From positions 1,015,782 through 1,079,781 of the forward strand of contig NZ_FOQT01000001.1 of assembly GCF_900113805.1 (NCBI RefSeq): a DNA stretch of 64,000 bases, read 5' to 3'. The position numbers and the translations under genes are program-made. The stretch is from Halpernia frigidisoli (GTDB lineage Bacteria; Bacteroidota; Bacteroidia; Flavobacteriales; Weeksellaceae). Shown piece by piece: positions 52,588-61,730 of this stretch (within the stretch, counting starts at the first letter, position 1; each line of letters begins with the position of its first letter). The notes beneath the pieces were generated by a model. It saw nothing but the letters and a program-made list of their open reading frames with translations. It was not told the origin of the DNA and made no database searches.

Positions 52588-55161
52588 TTTTTAAAATATC
52601 TTCAAAAGTATTACATATTAATCTGTTCTGCAACTGTGTTGCTTCTAATATTTGCCTGTAGTACCACAAAAAAAGTTCCGGACGGTGAATTTTTACTGAC
52701 GAAAAATGATTTTAAATATAATGACGGTAAAATATACGGCGACCAGATCCCAAATTTAGTAAGTCAAAAACCCAACAAAAAATCGGCAATGCTTTTTCCG
52801 GTAGGTTTGTGGTTTTATAATGCTACAAATCCCAAATATGACAGTATTCTTAATGAATATTTAACTTACCCAAGCGCGATAAGAGACCAAAAATTAAGAG
52901 ATTCGCTTTTCGTAAAATACAACCACCCGGAATATGTGGGGAAAAATTTGTTTTGGGATCGTTTTTTTCATTCTTTGGGTGAGCCACCGGTTATTTTAGA
53001 ACAGGGAAAAACCCAGACCAGCGCCAACTTAATTCGAAAATATCTGGTTTATCACGGTTATTGGGATTCTAAAGTTGATTTTAAACACACTTTAGACTCT
53101 GCTTCAAAAAAAGCGCAGGCAAGTTATCTTATTACGCATAAAGATCCAACTTTCATTAAAGAATATTTTTATGATATAAAAGATCCGGAAATAAAAAAAT
53201 ATTACGAATGGAATATTGATAAAAGTTTAGTGAATCAAGGTGAGATTTTAAATCAGCAAAATCTGGAAGATGAAGTAAAACGGATCGATGAGCTTATGAA
53301 GCAAAACGGTTATTTTTCTTTTAATAATTCAAACGAAGATATTTACTTCACCGCGGATACATTAACAAGTAGAAAACAGGTTCCCCTTACGATGAAGATC
53401 GATTCTACCTACAAAAAAGCGACGATCGGTAAAATAGATGTTGCTGTTGTGGGAAGAGCAAAAGATTATCCTGCGAATACTTTTACAGACAGTTTACGCG
53501 GCATTAATATTCACCTGATCGACAAACAATATCAAACACGCTCTATTTGGCGTCCTATAACGATTGTTCCAGGCGAAGTTTACGATCAAAAAAACCTTGA
53601 TCTTACAAGAAGAAATCTAATTGCGATGAATAATTTCAGTATTCTTTCTTCACAAATAGGACTTCGGGATGGAGGCGCCGCACCACCAAATGACAGTATT
53701 ATTGATGTTCTTTATCTGCTTAAACCTCTGCCAAAATATGAATTAAAAGTAGCTACAGACGTTAATTACAGTCAGCTTTTAAATCTCGGGATTTCACCTT
53801 CAGTCGATCTTACAAGCAGAAATGTATTTGGTGGTGCAGAAAATCTATCTTCAAGTATTTCCGGGACATTTGGTTCTATCAGAAGTTCGAAGGACATCAA
53901 TAAAAGAAGTTTGGCTTATGAACTGGCGACGCAGTTTACCTTAAGTTTTCCAAGATTATTTTTACCTTTTACTTACTGGAAGCTTATTCCTAAAAGATTT
54001 TCTCCCACATCTTCACTTACTATTGGTGCTTCGGTGCAAAACAACATTGGCTTGGGAAGAATAAATTTGAATGCAGGTTTAAATTATTTTGCAAATGTGG
54101 ATGACCGCGTTACACACCGACTTTCTCTCTTTAATACACAGCTTAGTTTAACCCAAAATAAAGACAAATACTACGATTATTTTCCTGCCGATTTTGGTTA
54201 CCGACAGTCGACTTTTAATCTTTACTTTCAAACCAATCCACAGATTCAGGCGGCTTTGTTAAGTGGCCAACTAACAAACGATCAGGTTTCAGCAATAATT
54301 TACGCAGACCCAAATTTTTCTAAAACTTTAAACGCAGATCAGTTAAATACATATAATAATTTTGCGCAAAGTTTATTTAATAAAGAACGCCAGACGCAGG
54401 ATGTATTGATCAGTTCTTTAATTTACAATTACACATACAACGAGATTGGGAAAAAAGAATATGAAAATCCGTTTTTTGTAAGTGGAAAAGTAGAATTTGC
54501 AGGAAATATTTTCTCGGCTTTCAGTAAAAAAACAAATACCGACAATGTTTTTGGTAATGATACCAAGACAATTTTTAAAATCCCCTACTCTCAATTTGTA
54601 AAATTTGATGTTGAGTTCAGAAAATATTTAACTTTTGGTACTAAAAACGGTAAGAAAAATACGCTCGCTTTCCGTCAGTTGGTTGGTGTGGGAATTCCTT
54701 ATGGCAACTCACAAAACATGCCGCTGGTAAGATCTTATTTTAATGGCGGATCAAATGATATCCGCGCCTGGCCGGCTTTTGGTGGTCTTGGACCTGCAGA
54801 TTCTCAACTTGATGAAAGAATCAGATCTTATTTTTTGGATAATGTAAAACTTACTACGTCATTAGAATACAGAATGCCTTTAACAGACATTTTCGAAGGC
54901 GCAATTTTTACAGATGCAGGAAATATCTGGGGTTTAAAAGACAACGGAATAGGCGATCAGTTTAAATTTAATAAATTTCTTTCGCAAATGGGCGTTGGAA
55001 GTGGTTTAGGTTTGAGAATAAATGTAGCTTACATTACTTTAAGGCTAGATCTTGCGTATAAAATTTATGATCCAAATAAACCAATCGGTGACCGTTGGAG
55101 ATTTGGTGACATCAAACCATTGAAACCAACTTTAAATTTTGCTTTCGGTTATCCTTTCTAA
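52573..55161 (+). CDS. tamL: Omp85-family outer-membrane lipoprotein TamL (BamA/TamA-like)
   Basis: A protein of about 862 residues from the ATG at 52573. The signal sequence ends in a lipobox (LLLIFACSTTKKVPDG), so it is predicted to be lipidated, unlike E. coli TamA. POTRA-like repeats fill residues about 30-400 (for example SYLITHKDPTFIKEYFYDIK and VPGEVYDQKNLDLTRRNLIA), followed by the 16-stranded barrel with the Omp85 motif region VRSYFNGGSNDIRAWPAFGG and the terminal strand FAFGYPF. It should be the outer-membrane partner of TamB (13730), the pair being split between two loci here. Confidence 0.9.
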   Translation: MRRQHFLKYLQKYYILICSATVLLLIFACSTTKKVPDGEFLLTKNDFKYNDGKIYGDQIPNLVSQKPNKKSAMLFPVGLWFYNATNPKYDSILNEYLTYPSAIRDQKLRDSLFVKYNHPEYVGKNLFWDRFFHSLGEPPVILEQGKTQTSANLIRKYLVYHGYWDSKVDFKHTLDSASKKAQASYLITHKDPTFIKEYFYDIKDPEIKKYYEWNIDKSLVNQGEILNQQNLEDEVKRIDELMKQNGYFSFNNSNEDIYFTADTLTSRKQVPLTMKIDSTYKKATIGKIDVAVVGRAKDYPANTFTDSLRGINIHLIDKQYQTRSIWRPITIVPGEVYDQKNLDLTRRNLIAMNNFSILSSQIGLRDGGAAPPNDSIIDVLYLLKPLPKYELKVATDVNYSQLLNLGISPSVDLTSRNVFGGAENLSSSISGTFGSIRSSKDINKRSLAYELATQFTLSFPRLFLPFTYWKLIPKRFSPTSSLTIGASVQNNIGLGRINLNAGLNYFANVDDRVTHRLSLFNTQLSLTQNKDKYYDYFPADFGYRQSTFNLYFQTNPQIQAALLSGQLTNDQVSAIIYADPNFSKTLNADQLNTYNNFAQSLFNKERQTQDVLISSLIYNYTYNEIGKKEYENPFFVSGKVEFAGNIFSAFSKKTNTDNVFGNDTKTIFKIPYSQFVKFDVEFRKYLTFGTKNGKKNTLAFRQLVGVGIPYGNSQNMPLVRSYFNGGSNDIRAWPAFGGLGPADSQLDERIRSYFLDNVKLTTSLEYRMPLTDIFEGAIFTDAGNIWGLKDNGIGDQFKFNKFLSQMGVGSGLGLRINVAYITLRLDLAYKIYDPNKPIGDRWRFGDIKPLKPTLNFAFGYPF

Positions 55162-55309
55162 AATTGACAGATTAACTGACTACGTTTTTCACGAAAAAAT
55201 CAGCTTTAAACGTTTTAATCCACTATTTGATAATTTTAAATAAAATTTAACTTAAAATCTGTAACAAACGGAGTGATCATAGGACTTATTTAAAACAATA
55301 AATAGCATT

Positions 55310-56623
55310 ATGATTAAAAACTCTTTTTCAGTTTTAGGCTTGCTTCTACTCGGAGGATTGTCTACGGCTCAGGAAATTAAATTTGAAGAATACGACCTGT
55401 CCAACGGCATGCATGTTATTCTTCATCAAGACAACAAAGCGCCGGTCGTTACTACCGCAGTAATGTATCATGTTGGTGCAAAAGATGAGATCGCAAACAG
55501 AACGGGTTTCGCTCACTTTTTCGAACATTTACTTTTTGAAGGAACACCCAACATTAAACGTGGTGAGTGGATGAAAATCGTTGGAGCAAACGGCGGTACA
55601 AATAACGCCAACACGTCTGACGACCGTACTTATTACTACGAAACTTTTCCTTCCAATAATTTACAACTTGGATTGTGGATGGAAGCTGAACGTTTGAGAC
55701 ATCCTGTGATCAATCAGATTGGTGTAGATACTCAAAACGAGGTGGTGAAAGAAGAAAAGAGACTTCGTGTAGACAATCAGCCATACGGAAATATCCAAAA
55801 AGCCATCAAAATTGGTTTGTTCAAAAAGCATCCATATAAAAACACGACTATCGGTGAAACTGCAGATCTTGATTCTGCAAAACTGGAAGAATTCTTAGCT
55901 TTCTTTAAAAAATATTACGTTCCAAATAATGCAACATTGGTTGTGGCGGGTGATATTAACGTAAAGGATACCAAGAAAATGATCGAAACTTATTTTGCAG
56001 GTATTCCTAAAGGTGCACCGATCATGCGTGATCTTCCAAAAGAAGACCCGATCACAAAGGAAACCGTAATGACGTATTACGATCCTAACATTCAGCTGCC
56101 GGCTTACCTTTATACTTACAGAACACCGAGCAATAAGACGAGAGATTCCAAAGTTTTAGACATGGTTTCTTCTTATTTAAGCAATGGAAAATCTTCTGTA
56201 CTTTACAAAAAACTGGTAGATCAGGAGAAAAAAGCACTTCAGGTTCAAGCCATTAATTTAGGTGAAGAAGATTATAGTGTTTTTGCATTTTTTGCTATCC
56301 CATTAGGTGCAACTACAGAAGCGACTTTACGCGCTGATATTGATGCTGAAGTTAAAAAACTTCAAACGACGTTGATCAGTGAAGATGATTTTCAGAAACT
56401 TCAAAATCAGTTTGAGAACCAGTTTGTAAATGCTAACTCCAGTATTCAGGGAATTGCAAGTTCTTTAGCGACTTCTCACGTTCTGCAGGGCGACACCAAT
56501 TTAATTAACAAAGAAATTGACATCTACAGAAATATCACAAGAGAAGACATCCGCGATGCTGCGAAGAAATACCTGAACAGCAACCAGAGAGTTATTATTA
56601 ACTATTTACCGGAGAAAAAATAA
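55310..56623 (+). CDS. M16 family zinc metallopeptidase (catalytic subunit type)
   Basis: A 437-residue exported insulinase-type peptidase. A signal peptide (SVLGLLLLGGLSTAQ) is followed by the active site RTGFAHFFEHLLFEGT (HxxEH) and the downstream Glu in NEVVKEEKR, which completes the zinc site. The C-terminal half is the second M16 domain. Such half-size enzymes usually pair with a non-catalytic M16 partner, which is encoded next. Likely role is degradation of peptides in the periplasm or outer membrane. Confidence 0.92.
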   Translation: MIKNSFSVLGLLLLGGLSTAQEIKFEEYDLSNGMHVILHQDNKAPVVTTAVMYHVGAKDEIANRTGFAHFFEHLLFEGTPNIKRGEWMKIVGANGGTNNANTSDDRTYYYETFPSNNLQLGLWMEAERLRHPVINQIGVDTQNEVVKEEKRLRVDNQPYGNIQKAIKIGLFKKHPYKNTTIGETADLDSAKLEEFLAFFKKYYVPNNATLVVAGDINVKDTKKMIETYFAGIPKGAPIMRDLPKEDPITKETVMTYYDPNIQLPAYLYTYRTPSNKTRDSKVLDMVSSYLSNGKSSVLYKKLVDQEKKALQVQAINLGEEDYSVFAFFAIPLGATTEATLRADIDAEVKKLQTTLISEDDFQKLQNQFENQFVNANSSIQGIASSLATSHVLQGDTNLINKEIDIYRNITREDIRDAAKKYLNSNQRVIINYLPEKK

Positions 56624-56697
56624 AAAATGATAAATCGCAATATGATTTTCGGATTTCAGCGATCACATTTATCTCACAAAAACAATAAAATTAAAAA

Positions 56698-58746
56698 ATG
56701 AAAAAATCATTATATAGTATTGCCGCCGTATTTTTTATTTCCAGTCTTGTAAATGCGCAGGTGATCGACCTTAATAAAATGCCGACGCCGGGACCAACGC
56801 CTACGGTAAATATCACAAAACCACAGACTTTTAAGCTTAAAAATGGTTTAACGGTAATGGTTGTGGAAGACCACAAACTGCCGAGAGTAAATACAACACT
56901 TACTTTTGATCACCCACCATTGATGGAAGGCGCAAAAGCCGGCAAAAGCACATTGATGGCAGATCTCTTAGGTGGTGGAACTTCTACGATCTCCAAAGAC
57001 GATTTTAATAAAAAAGTAGATTATCTGGGCGCTTCCATCAATTACGGTGCGAACGGCGCTTCTGCAAATACACTTTCAAAATATTATCCTGAGATTTTAA
57101 ATCTATTCGCTGCTGGAATTACCGATGCTAAATTTGGCGCAGATGAACTTACTAAATCAAAGGAAAGAGCGATTGCCGGATTAAAATCAAGCGAACTAAG
57201 CGCGCAGGTTATCGGAAACCGAGTTTTTAACGCTTTGACTTACGGTAAAAATTCTGCTTTAGGAGTATTTGAAACCGAGCAGACTTTAAATGCAGTAACT
57301 CTGGCGGATGTTCAGGACACTTACAGTAAATTGTATTCACCAAATAACGCTTATTTAGTAATCATCGGTGATGTAAAATTTAACGAGGTGAAAAGTATGG
57401 TCGAAAAATCATTCGACGGCTGGAAGAAATCTGATTATAAATTTGCTTCTCTTCCTAAATTTTCCAATGTTGCTAAAACGGAAATTGATGTTGTAGATGT
57501 GCCAACTGCAGCGCAGTCTGTTGTTATTTTGGGTGATCTTCATAATTTAAAAATGAAAGATCCCAACTATTTTGCAGCAACTACTGCCAATTATATTCTT
57601 GGTGGCGGAAGTCTGGAAACCCGTGTAAACATGAATCTTCGTGAGAAAAACGGCTACACGTACGGCGCTTATACTTCTCTTGATACTTCAAAGTACGATT
57701 CGAACTTTGGCGGAACAGCCAACGTTCGTGGTGAGGTGACGTCCCAGGCGATAAAAGAATTCATGACGGAAATAAAAGGATTAAAAACCATTAAACCGGA
57801 AGAATTAAACAACGCCAAAGAAAAACTAAAAGGCACATTTATTCTTTCTCTGGAAAGACCGGAAACTGTGGCACGTTTTGCTTTAAACCAGATTACTCAG
57901 GATCTGCCTTCAGATTTTTATACCAATTATTTAAAATCTGTAGACGCAGTAACGCTTGACAAAGTGCAGAAAGTTTCCGATGATTTCGTGATGCCGTCTA
58001 CAATGAGAATATTCGTTGCCGGGAAATCGAGCGCTTTTGGAAATGATCTGGATGCTTTGGGTTATCCTGTAAAATATTACGACGCTTACGGAAATCCTGT
58101 TGCAAAACCGGAGATCAAAAAAGTGGACGCGAGCGTAACTTTAGCTTCTGTTGGTGATAAATATTTAGCTGCGATCGGCGGGAAAGACAAAGTCTCCAAG
58201 ATCACCTCCGTGAGTTCTGCTGCGACTACAAAAGTGCAGGGCATGGAAGTCGGCATAAAAAATACGCAGGCGACCGGTGGCAAGATGAACATGGAAGTTT
58301 CTATGATGGGCAACACCGTTCAAAAAATGACTTACAACGGTACAAAAGGCACTATGACGGCGCAGGGAAAAACGATGGATATGCCCGCAGAAATGCAGGC
58401 GGCTTATGCAAAAGAAAAGCAAATTTTTCCGGAGTTGATGTTTTCAACTTCTAAAGATTACACTTTAGGCGGCATAGAAAAAGTGAATGGTACGGACGCT
58501 TACGCAGTAAAATCTGCCGACGCGACTTACTATTATGACGTTACCAGCGGTTTAAAGATCGGTGATGTAAAGAAACAAAAAGTGCAGGGCCAGGAGATCG
58601 AGGTGCCAACCTACTACTCCAACTACAAAGCGGTAGACGGCGTCATGTTTCCATTTACCTTAAAAGTAAACCAAATGGGACAGGATATGCAGCTTGACGT
58701 AACTTCTTACGAACTCAACAAAGCAACTGCGGAAGATTTTAAATAA
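56698..58746 (+). CDS. M16 family peptidase-like protein, catalytically inactive, with C-terminal extension
   Basis: A 682-residue exported protein with two M16 domains at residues about 40-450 but no HxxEH: the equivalent region reads GAKAGKSTLMADLLGGGTST. The second-domain landmarks are intact, for example GGGSLETRVNMNLREKNGYT and YTSLDTSKYDSNF. Residues about 470-682 form an additional beta-rich region (LAAIGGKDKVSKITSVSSAA ... PFTLKVNQMGQDM) that resembles lipoprotein-carrier-like beta sheets. It lies 74 bp after the catalytic M16 gene, suggesting a heterodimer. Confidence 0.88.
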   Translation: MKKSLYSIAAVFFISSLVNAQVIDLNKMPTPGPTPTVNITKPQTFKLKNGLTVMVVEDHKLPRVNTTLTFDHPPLMEGAKAGKSTLMADLLGGGTSTISKDDFNKKVDYLGASINYGANGASANTLSKYYPEILNLFAAGITDAKFGADELTKSKERAIAGLKSSELSAQVIGNRVFNALTYGKNSALGVFETEQTLNAVTLADVQDTYSKLYSPNNAYLVIIGDVKFNEVKSMVEKSFDGWKKSDYKFASLPKFSNVAKTEIDVVDVPTAAQSVVILGDLHNLKMKDPNYFAATTANYILGGGSLETRVNMNLREKNGYTYGAYTSLDTSKYDSNFGGTANVRGEVTSQAIKEFMTEIKGLKTIKPEELNNAKEKLKGTFILSLERPETVARFALNQITQDLPSDFYTNYLKSVDAVTLDKVQKVSDDFVMPSTMRIFVAGKSSAFGNDLDALGYPVKYYDAYGNPVAKPEIKKVDASVTLASVGDKYLAAIGGKDKVSKITSVSSAATTKVQGMEVGIKNTQATGGKMNMEVSMMGNTVQKMTYNGTKGTMTAQGKTMDMPAEMQAAYAKEKQIFPELMFSTSKDYTLGGIEKVNGTDAYAVKSADATYYYDVTSGLKIGDVKKQKVQGQEIEVPTYYSNYKAVDGVMFPFTLKVNQMGQDMQLDVTSYELNKATAEDFK

Positions 58747-58766
58747 ATTAAATCTTTTCTAAAAAT

Positions 58767-58798
58767 GAAAACGGTATCGAAAGATGCCGTTTTTTTTT
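58767..58798 (+). terminator. Terminator after the M16 pair
   Basis: AAACGGTATC-GAAA-GATGCCGTTT has a GNRA tetraloop and a T tract. The 253-bp gap up to 58999 holds nothing else recognised; a frame at 58765-59007 has no coding character and covers this terminator. Confidence 0.85.
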
Positions 58799-58978
58799 GT
58801 TTTAGGAGCAAGACAATTTTTGTATTTTTTGAAGATTGGTCCCGTGTTCCGCTTTATCTTTTTTTGCAGGAAAATAATGAAAAAGAGCAAATATCAGTAA
58901 AGCAAAAAAAGGATGCCGCTTCACCCGGGGCTAAATTTGAAAGGCATTTTTTCGTCAGAAGATTCGGGAAGATTTCTG

Positions 58979-58986
58979 TAAATTTG
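58979..58986 (+). promoter_or_regulatory. Putative -7 promoter box for the 59000 gene
   Basis: TAAATTTG fits TAnnTTTG, 13 bases before the ATG at 59000. Confidence 0.4.
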
Positions 58987-58999
58987 ATAAAACCAAAAA

Positions 59000-59251
59000 A
59001 TGGATAAAGATAAATTTCAAAATATCTCAGACGATGTACTTTTAAAGGAGCAAAAAAAACTCAAAAATTTAAACAAAATTTACGGTATCGTACTTTTATT
59101 ACTTTTAGTAAGCTCCATTTATTTAGGTCTTAAAAAAGGTAATTTTACTATGATCGCCGTCTGTCTGGGACTTTTCAGCATTTTTGTCGTGAATTTTCAA
59201 TCGTTGCGGGATTTTAAAAAAGAAGTAGAAAAAAGGAATTTAGGAAGCTGA
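59000..59251 (+). CDS. Small hypothetical membrane protein
   Basis: An 83-residue protein with a charged N-terminus (DDVLLKEQKKLKNLNK) and two membrane segments (YGIVLLLLLVSSIYLGL and FTMIAVCLGLFSIFVVNF), ending in a basic tail. No family is recognised. The stop codon at 59251 is only 3 bases from the stop of the recombinase gene on the opposite strand, so this gene marks the boundary between the conserved chromosome and the cassette platform. Confidence 0.65.
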   Translation: MDKDKFQNISDDVLLKEQKKLKNLNKIYGIVLLLLLVSSIYLGLKKGNFTMIAVCLGLFSIFVVNFQSLRDFKKEVEKRNLGS

Positions 59252-59254
59252 GAA

Positions 59255-60340
59255 TTAAAGTTTATCTAAAGGTGACTTTACGTTAGTAATTGATTGATCT
59301 GCAATATGAGTATACAGCAGGGTTGTTTTGATATCATTATGCCCCAGTAATTTTTGGATCAGCGAAATGTCAGTACCAAATTCCAAAAGATGAGTGGCGT
59401 AACTGTGACGCAAACTGTGAATGCCCACACTTTTTCTAATTCCCGCTTTATTCATTGCAATTTTAAAAACAGACTGCGCACTTCTTATCGCATATTTACC
59501 ACCGTATTGTCCTTCAAAAAGATATTCTTTCGGTAGAAATGATCTGTAGTAAATACGCAGATCTTCAAGAATACTTTGTGGCAAATTTACGTATCTGTCT
59601 TTTTTACCTTTTCCGCGTTCGATCAGTACTTTCATGGTTTTGGAATCTATATGCTCTACTTTTATATTGACTATTTCACTCACCCGCAGTCCCATTCCGT
59701 AGCAAAGTTGCAGGATGAGTTTATGTTTGGGGTTTTCTGCGGCATTTATTAATTTTAAAATTTCTCCGGTATTTAAGGCTTTTGGTAAAAGCTGTGGTTT
59801 TTTCGGCCGCGGAATGTCAAAAAACATTTTGTCTTTATGAAGCACCTTTTCAAAATAAAATTTTACGGCATTCATTCTACTGTGAATCTGGTTTTCTGAA
59901 AGCTGTAATTCTTTGTGACAGTATAGAAAATAGCTTTGTAATTTTTCCGGCGAAAGTTCATCAACAGCATTAGACTTTAAAATATAAAGCAACTGTGCAA
60001 ATTCTATGGAATAAACTCTGATTGTATTTTGGCTCAGACCTCTTAGAATTAACTGATCCTGAAATTTTTGAAACGGTTTTAAATTTATTTCATTAATTTT
60101 TAATAAAACAGCTTTTCCCACAATTTTTTTATCAATACCAAAAAGTTCTCTGTTAAAATTATTATCCGCAATGTACCAGAATTTTTGACTTATTGACCAC
60201 CTAGTTTTTGTAGCAGATTTAAGCATCTGTATTAAAGCAATATCTTTAGGAAAAATTACCCAAATAATTTTTTTCTCCTTATAAATATCGACCTTAGTTT
60301 GAAAACGACTCTTATCAAAAACAGGTTGCGCATTTTGCAT
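59255..60340 (-). CDS. Tyrosine recombinase of the cassette platform (non-IntI)
   Basis: A 361-residue tyrosine recombinase. The catalytic residues are complete: Arg219 (MGLRVSE), Lys246 or its neighbour (RGKGKKDRYVNLP), His308 and Arg311 (HSLRHSYATHLLE), His334 (KLLGHNDI) and Tyr343 (TTLLYTH). Residues about 88-175 form the SAM-like core-binding domain (RGLSQNTIRVYSIEFAQLLY). Residues 1-85 are an extra N-terminal domain with WSISQKFWYI. The gap from the catalytic Lys to the first His is about 62 residues, close to 72 in XerD and far below 106 in IntI1, so the IntI insertion is absent. The gene points away from the cassettes, as intI does. Confidence 0.9.
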   Translation of the reverse strand: MQNAQPVFDKSRFQTKVDIYKEKKIIWVIFPKDIALIQMLKSATKTRWSISQKFWYIADNNFNRELFGIDKKIVGKAVLLKINEINLKPFQKFQDQLILRGLSQNTIRVYSIEFAQLLYILKSNAVDELSPEKLQSYFLYCHKELQLSENQIHSRMNAVKFYFEKVLHKDKMFFDIPRPKKPQLLPKALNTGEILKLINAAENPKHKLILQLCYGMGLRVSEIVNIKVEHIDSKTMKVLIERGKGKKDRYVNLPQSILEDLRIYYRSFLPKEYLFEGQYGGKYAIRSAQSVFKIAMNKAGIRKSVGIHSLRHSYATHLLEFGTDISLIQKLLGHNDIKTTLLYTHIADQSITNVKSPLDKL

Positions 60341-60483
60341 AACTAAACTTGCGTATTATAAATAATTAAACTTGCGTATTTTAAGTAATATTAAAGATAG
60401 TAAAATTAAGACATTGACAATGAGATAATAACAAAAATAATATTTTTTTGCGAATTTAGAAAACTTGCGTATATTTGAGAGTT
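60341..60483 (+). other. attI-like region of the platform
   Basis: This 143-bp region separates the recombinase start from the first cassette. AAACTTGCGTATT occurs at 60345 and 60368, 23 bp apart, and CTTGCGTATATTTGAGAGTT occurs at 60464-60483, ending at the cassette junction GTT (60481-60483). The paired boxes resemble the direct repeats that bind integrase in attI sites. The recombinase promoter must lie here too, so occupancy of the boxes could autoregulate it (inference). The 24 nt to 60483 are also found at 10744. Confidence 0.6.
60447..60477 (+). promoter_or_regulatory. Cassette promoter (Pc-like) at the attI-like site
   Basis: TTTG at 60447-60450, a 19-base spacer and TATATTTG at 60470-60477 match the flavobacterial consensus TTTG-N19-TAnnTTTG exactly. 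The predicted transcription start falls about at the GTT junction at 60481. The -7 box is embedded in the third CTTGCG box, so recombinase binding and transcription should compete. Confidence 0.7.
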
Positions 60484-60511
60484 AGCGGTAATTCTAAAAA
60501 AAACGAAACGA

Positions 60512-61720
60512 ATGAAATTTACGACCTTATTTATATTAATCGTCCTTTCAATAAATTCATTTGGTCAAACAAATGAACTAAAAACATCTGACATTGTCCC
60601 TTTTACTTCTACAATTGAAATTAGTAATGGAAAAGTAACTGGAACTGGTGCTGAAAAGCTTGAGAACGAAATTAAAACAAGTCAATTTTTTATGCTCGGC
60701 GAGGAACATTTTTCACCTCAAATTTCACAATTAACAAATGTACTTTTACCTATTTTTAAAAGAAACGGCTACGACAATTTTGCATTAGAAGTAGGACCGT
60801 TATCTGCAAAGAAATTACAGACTAAAATTAAGATACACAGTTCTTTATTTGAATTTAATCATTCATTCTATTCAAAATACAACGAAATTCCAATTCCTTT
60901 TTTTGATGGAACGTTGGACGAAGTATTTCTCAAAACTGCATTAAATAATAATTTTAAATTGTGGGGATTAGACCAAGAGTATTTATCCGCTCATTTGTTT
61001 TTAATTGACGACATCTACCAGTTATCAAGTGACAAAAGATTATTAAAAACATTTTATGACCAAGCAAAAACTTTTATCAAAGAAGAATTCAATAAAGAGA
61101 ATGAGGACGAAGACTACCCAACATTTACAAATTTATTGAACGCTGAAGAAATAAAACAATTTTTCAATAAATGCAAATCAAAAAAACAGAAAGAGATTAT
61201 TTCAGAGATTATAAAATCTTGGGAAATATATAAACTTAACGAAACCAAAGAATATAACACAAGCAATGTAACACGTATGGAAAATATGAAGCGGAACTTT
61301 GCTTATGACTACAAAAATGCACAGAAAAATAATAACTTACCCAAAGTTTTAATAAAAACAGGAGCAATGCATTTAGGTTATGGAAAGAGCTGGTTGGGAA
61401 TTTATGATTTAGGAAATATGGTTAATGAATTAGCTTATTTTAACAACACAAAATCAACTTCGATTAACTGTTTTTCAAGGTATAGCGAGAACGAAGATGG
61501 TTCCATTTACGATTTTAAAGACGATGAATATGGAAAAAACTTGTCATTGATTTTAGAATTAGCAACAAAAGATAAATGGACACTTTTAGATACAAAGAAA
61601 ATAATTGAACTTTCACGAAAAAGAAAAGTGAAATTAAACAATGATTTAGATTTTATACTTTCAAGATATGACTATATTCTATTTGCACCATTAAAAACCA
61701 AAATGAAAAAGAACTACTAA
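60512..61720 (+). CDS. Cassette 1: exported protein with erythromycin-esterase/ChaN-like features
   Basis: A 402-residue protein with a signal peptide (TLFILIVLSINSFG). Motif FFMLGEEHFSPQI resembles the GEEH/GENTH-type catalytic start of the EreA/ChaN-like superfamily, followed by FALEVGPLSAKKL, LWGLDQEY and IKTGAMHLGYG, where an acidic residue and a His of the active site are expected. The match is motif-level only, and antibiotic esterase activity is not implied. It is the first gene behind the Pc-like promoter, 31 bp from the junction, so it would be best expressed. Confidence 0.55.
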   Translation: MKFTTLFILIVLSINSFGQTNELKTSDIVPFTSTIEISNGKVTGTGAEKLENEIKTSQFFMLGEEHFSPQISQLTNVLLPIFKRNGYDNFALEVGPLSAKKLQTKIKIHSSLFEFNHSFYSKYNEIPIPFFDGTLDEVFLKTALNNNFKLWGLDQEYLSAHLFLIDDIYQLSSDKRLLKTFYDQAKTFIKEEFNKENEDEDYPTFTNLLNAEEIKQFFNKCKSKKQKEIISEIIKSWEIYKLNETKEYNTSNVTRMENMKRNFAYDYKNAQKNNNLPKVLIKTGAMHLGYGKSWLGIYDLGNMVNELAYFNNTKSTSINCFSRYSENEDGSIYDFKDDEYGKNLSLILELATKDKWTLLDTKKIIELSRKRKVKLNNDLDFILSRYDYILFAPLKTKMKKNY

Positions 61721-61730
61721 TAAAAGAACT

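Noticed and set aside
58765..59007. Open frame of 80 codons after the M16 pair
   Set aside because: It covers a strong terminator hairpin, has biased amino acid composition with no family likeness, and overlaps the start of the real gene at 59000.
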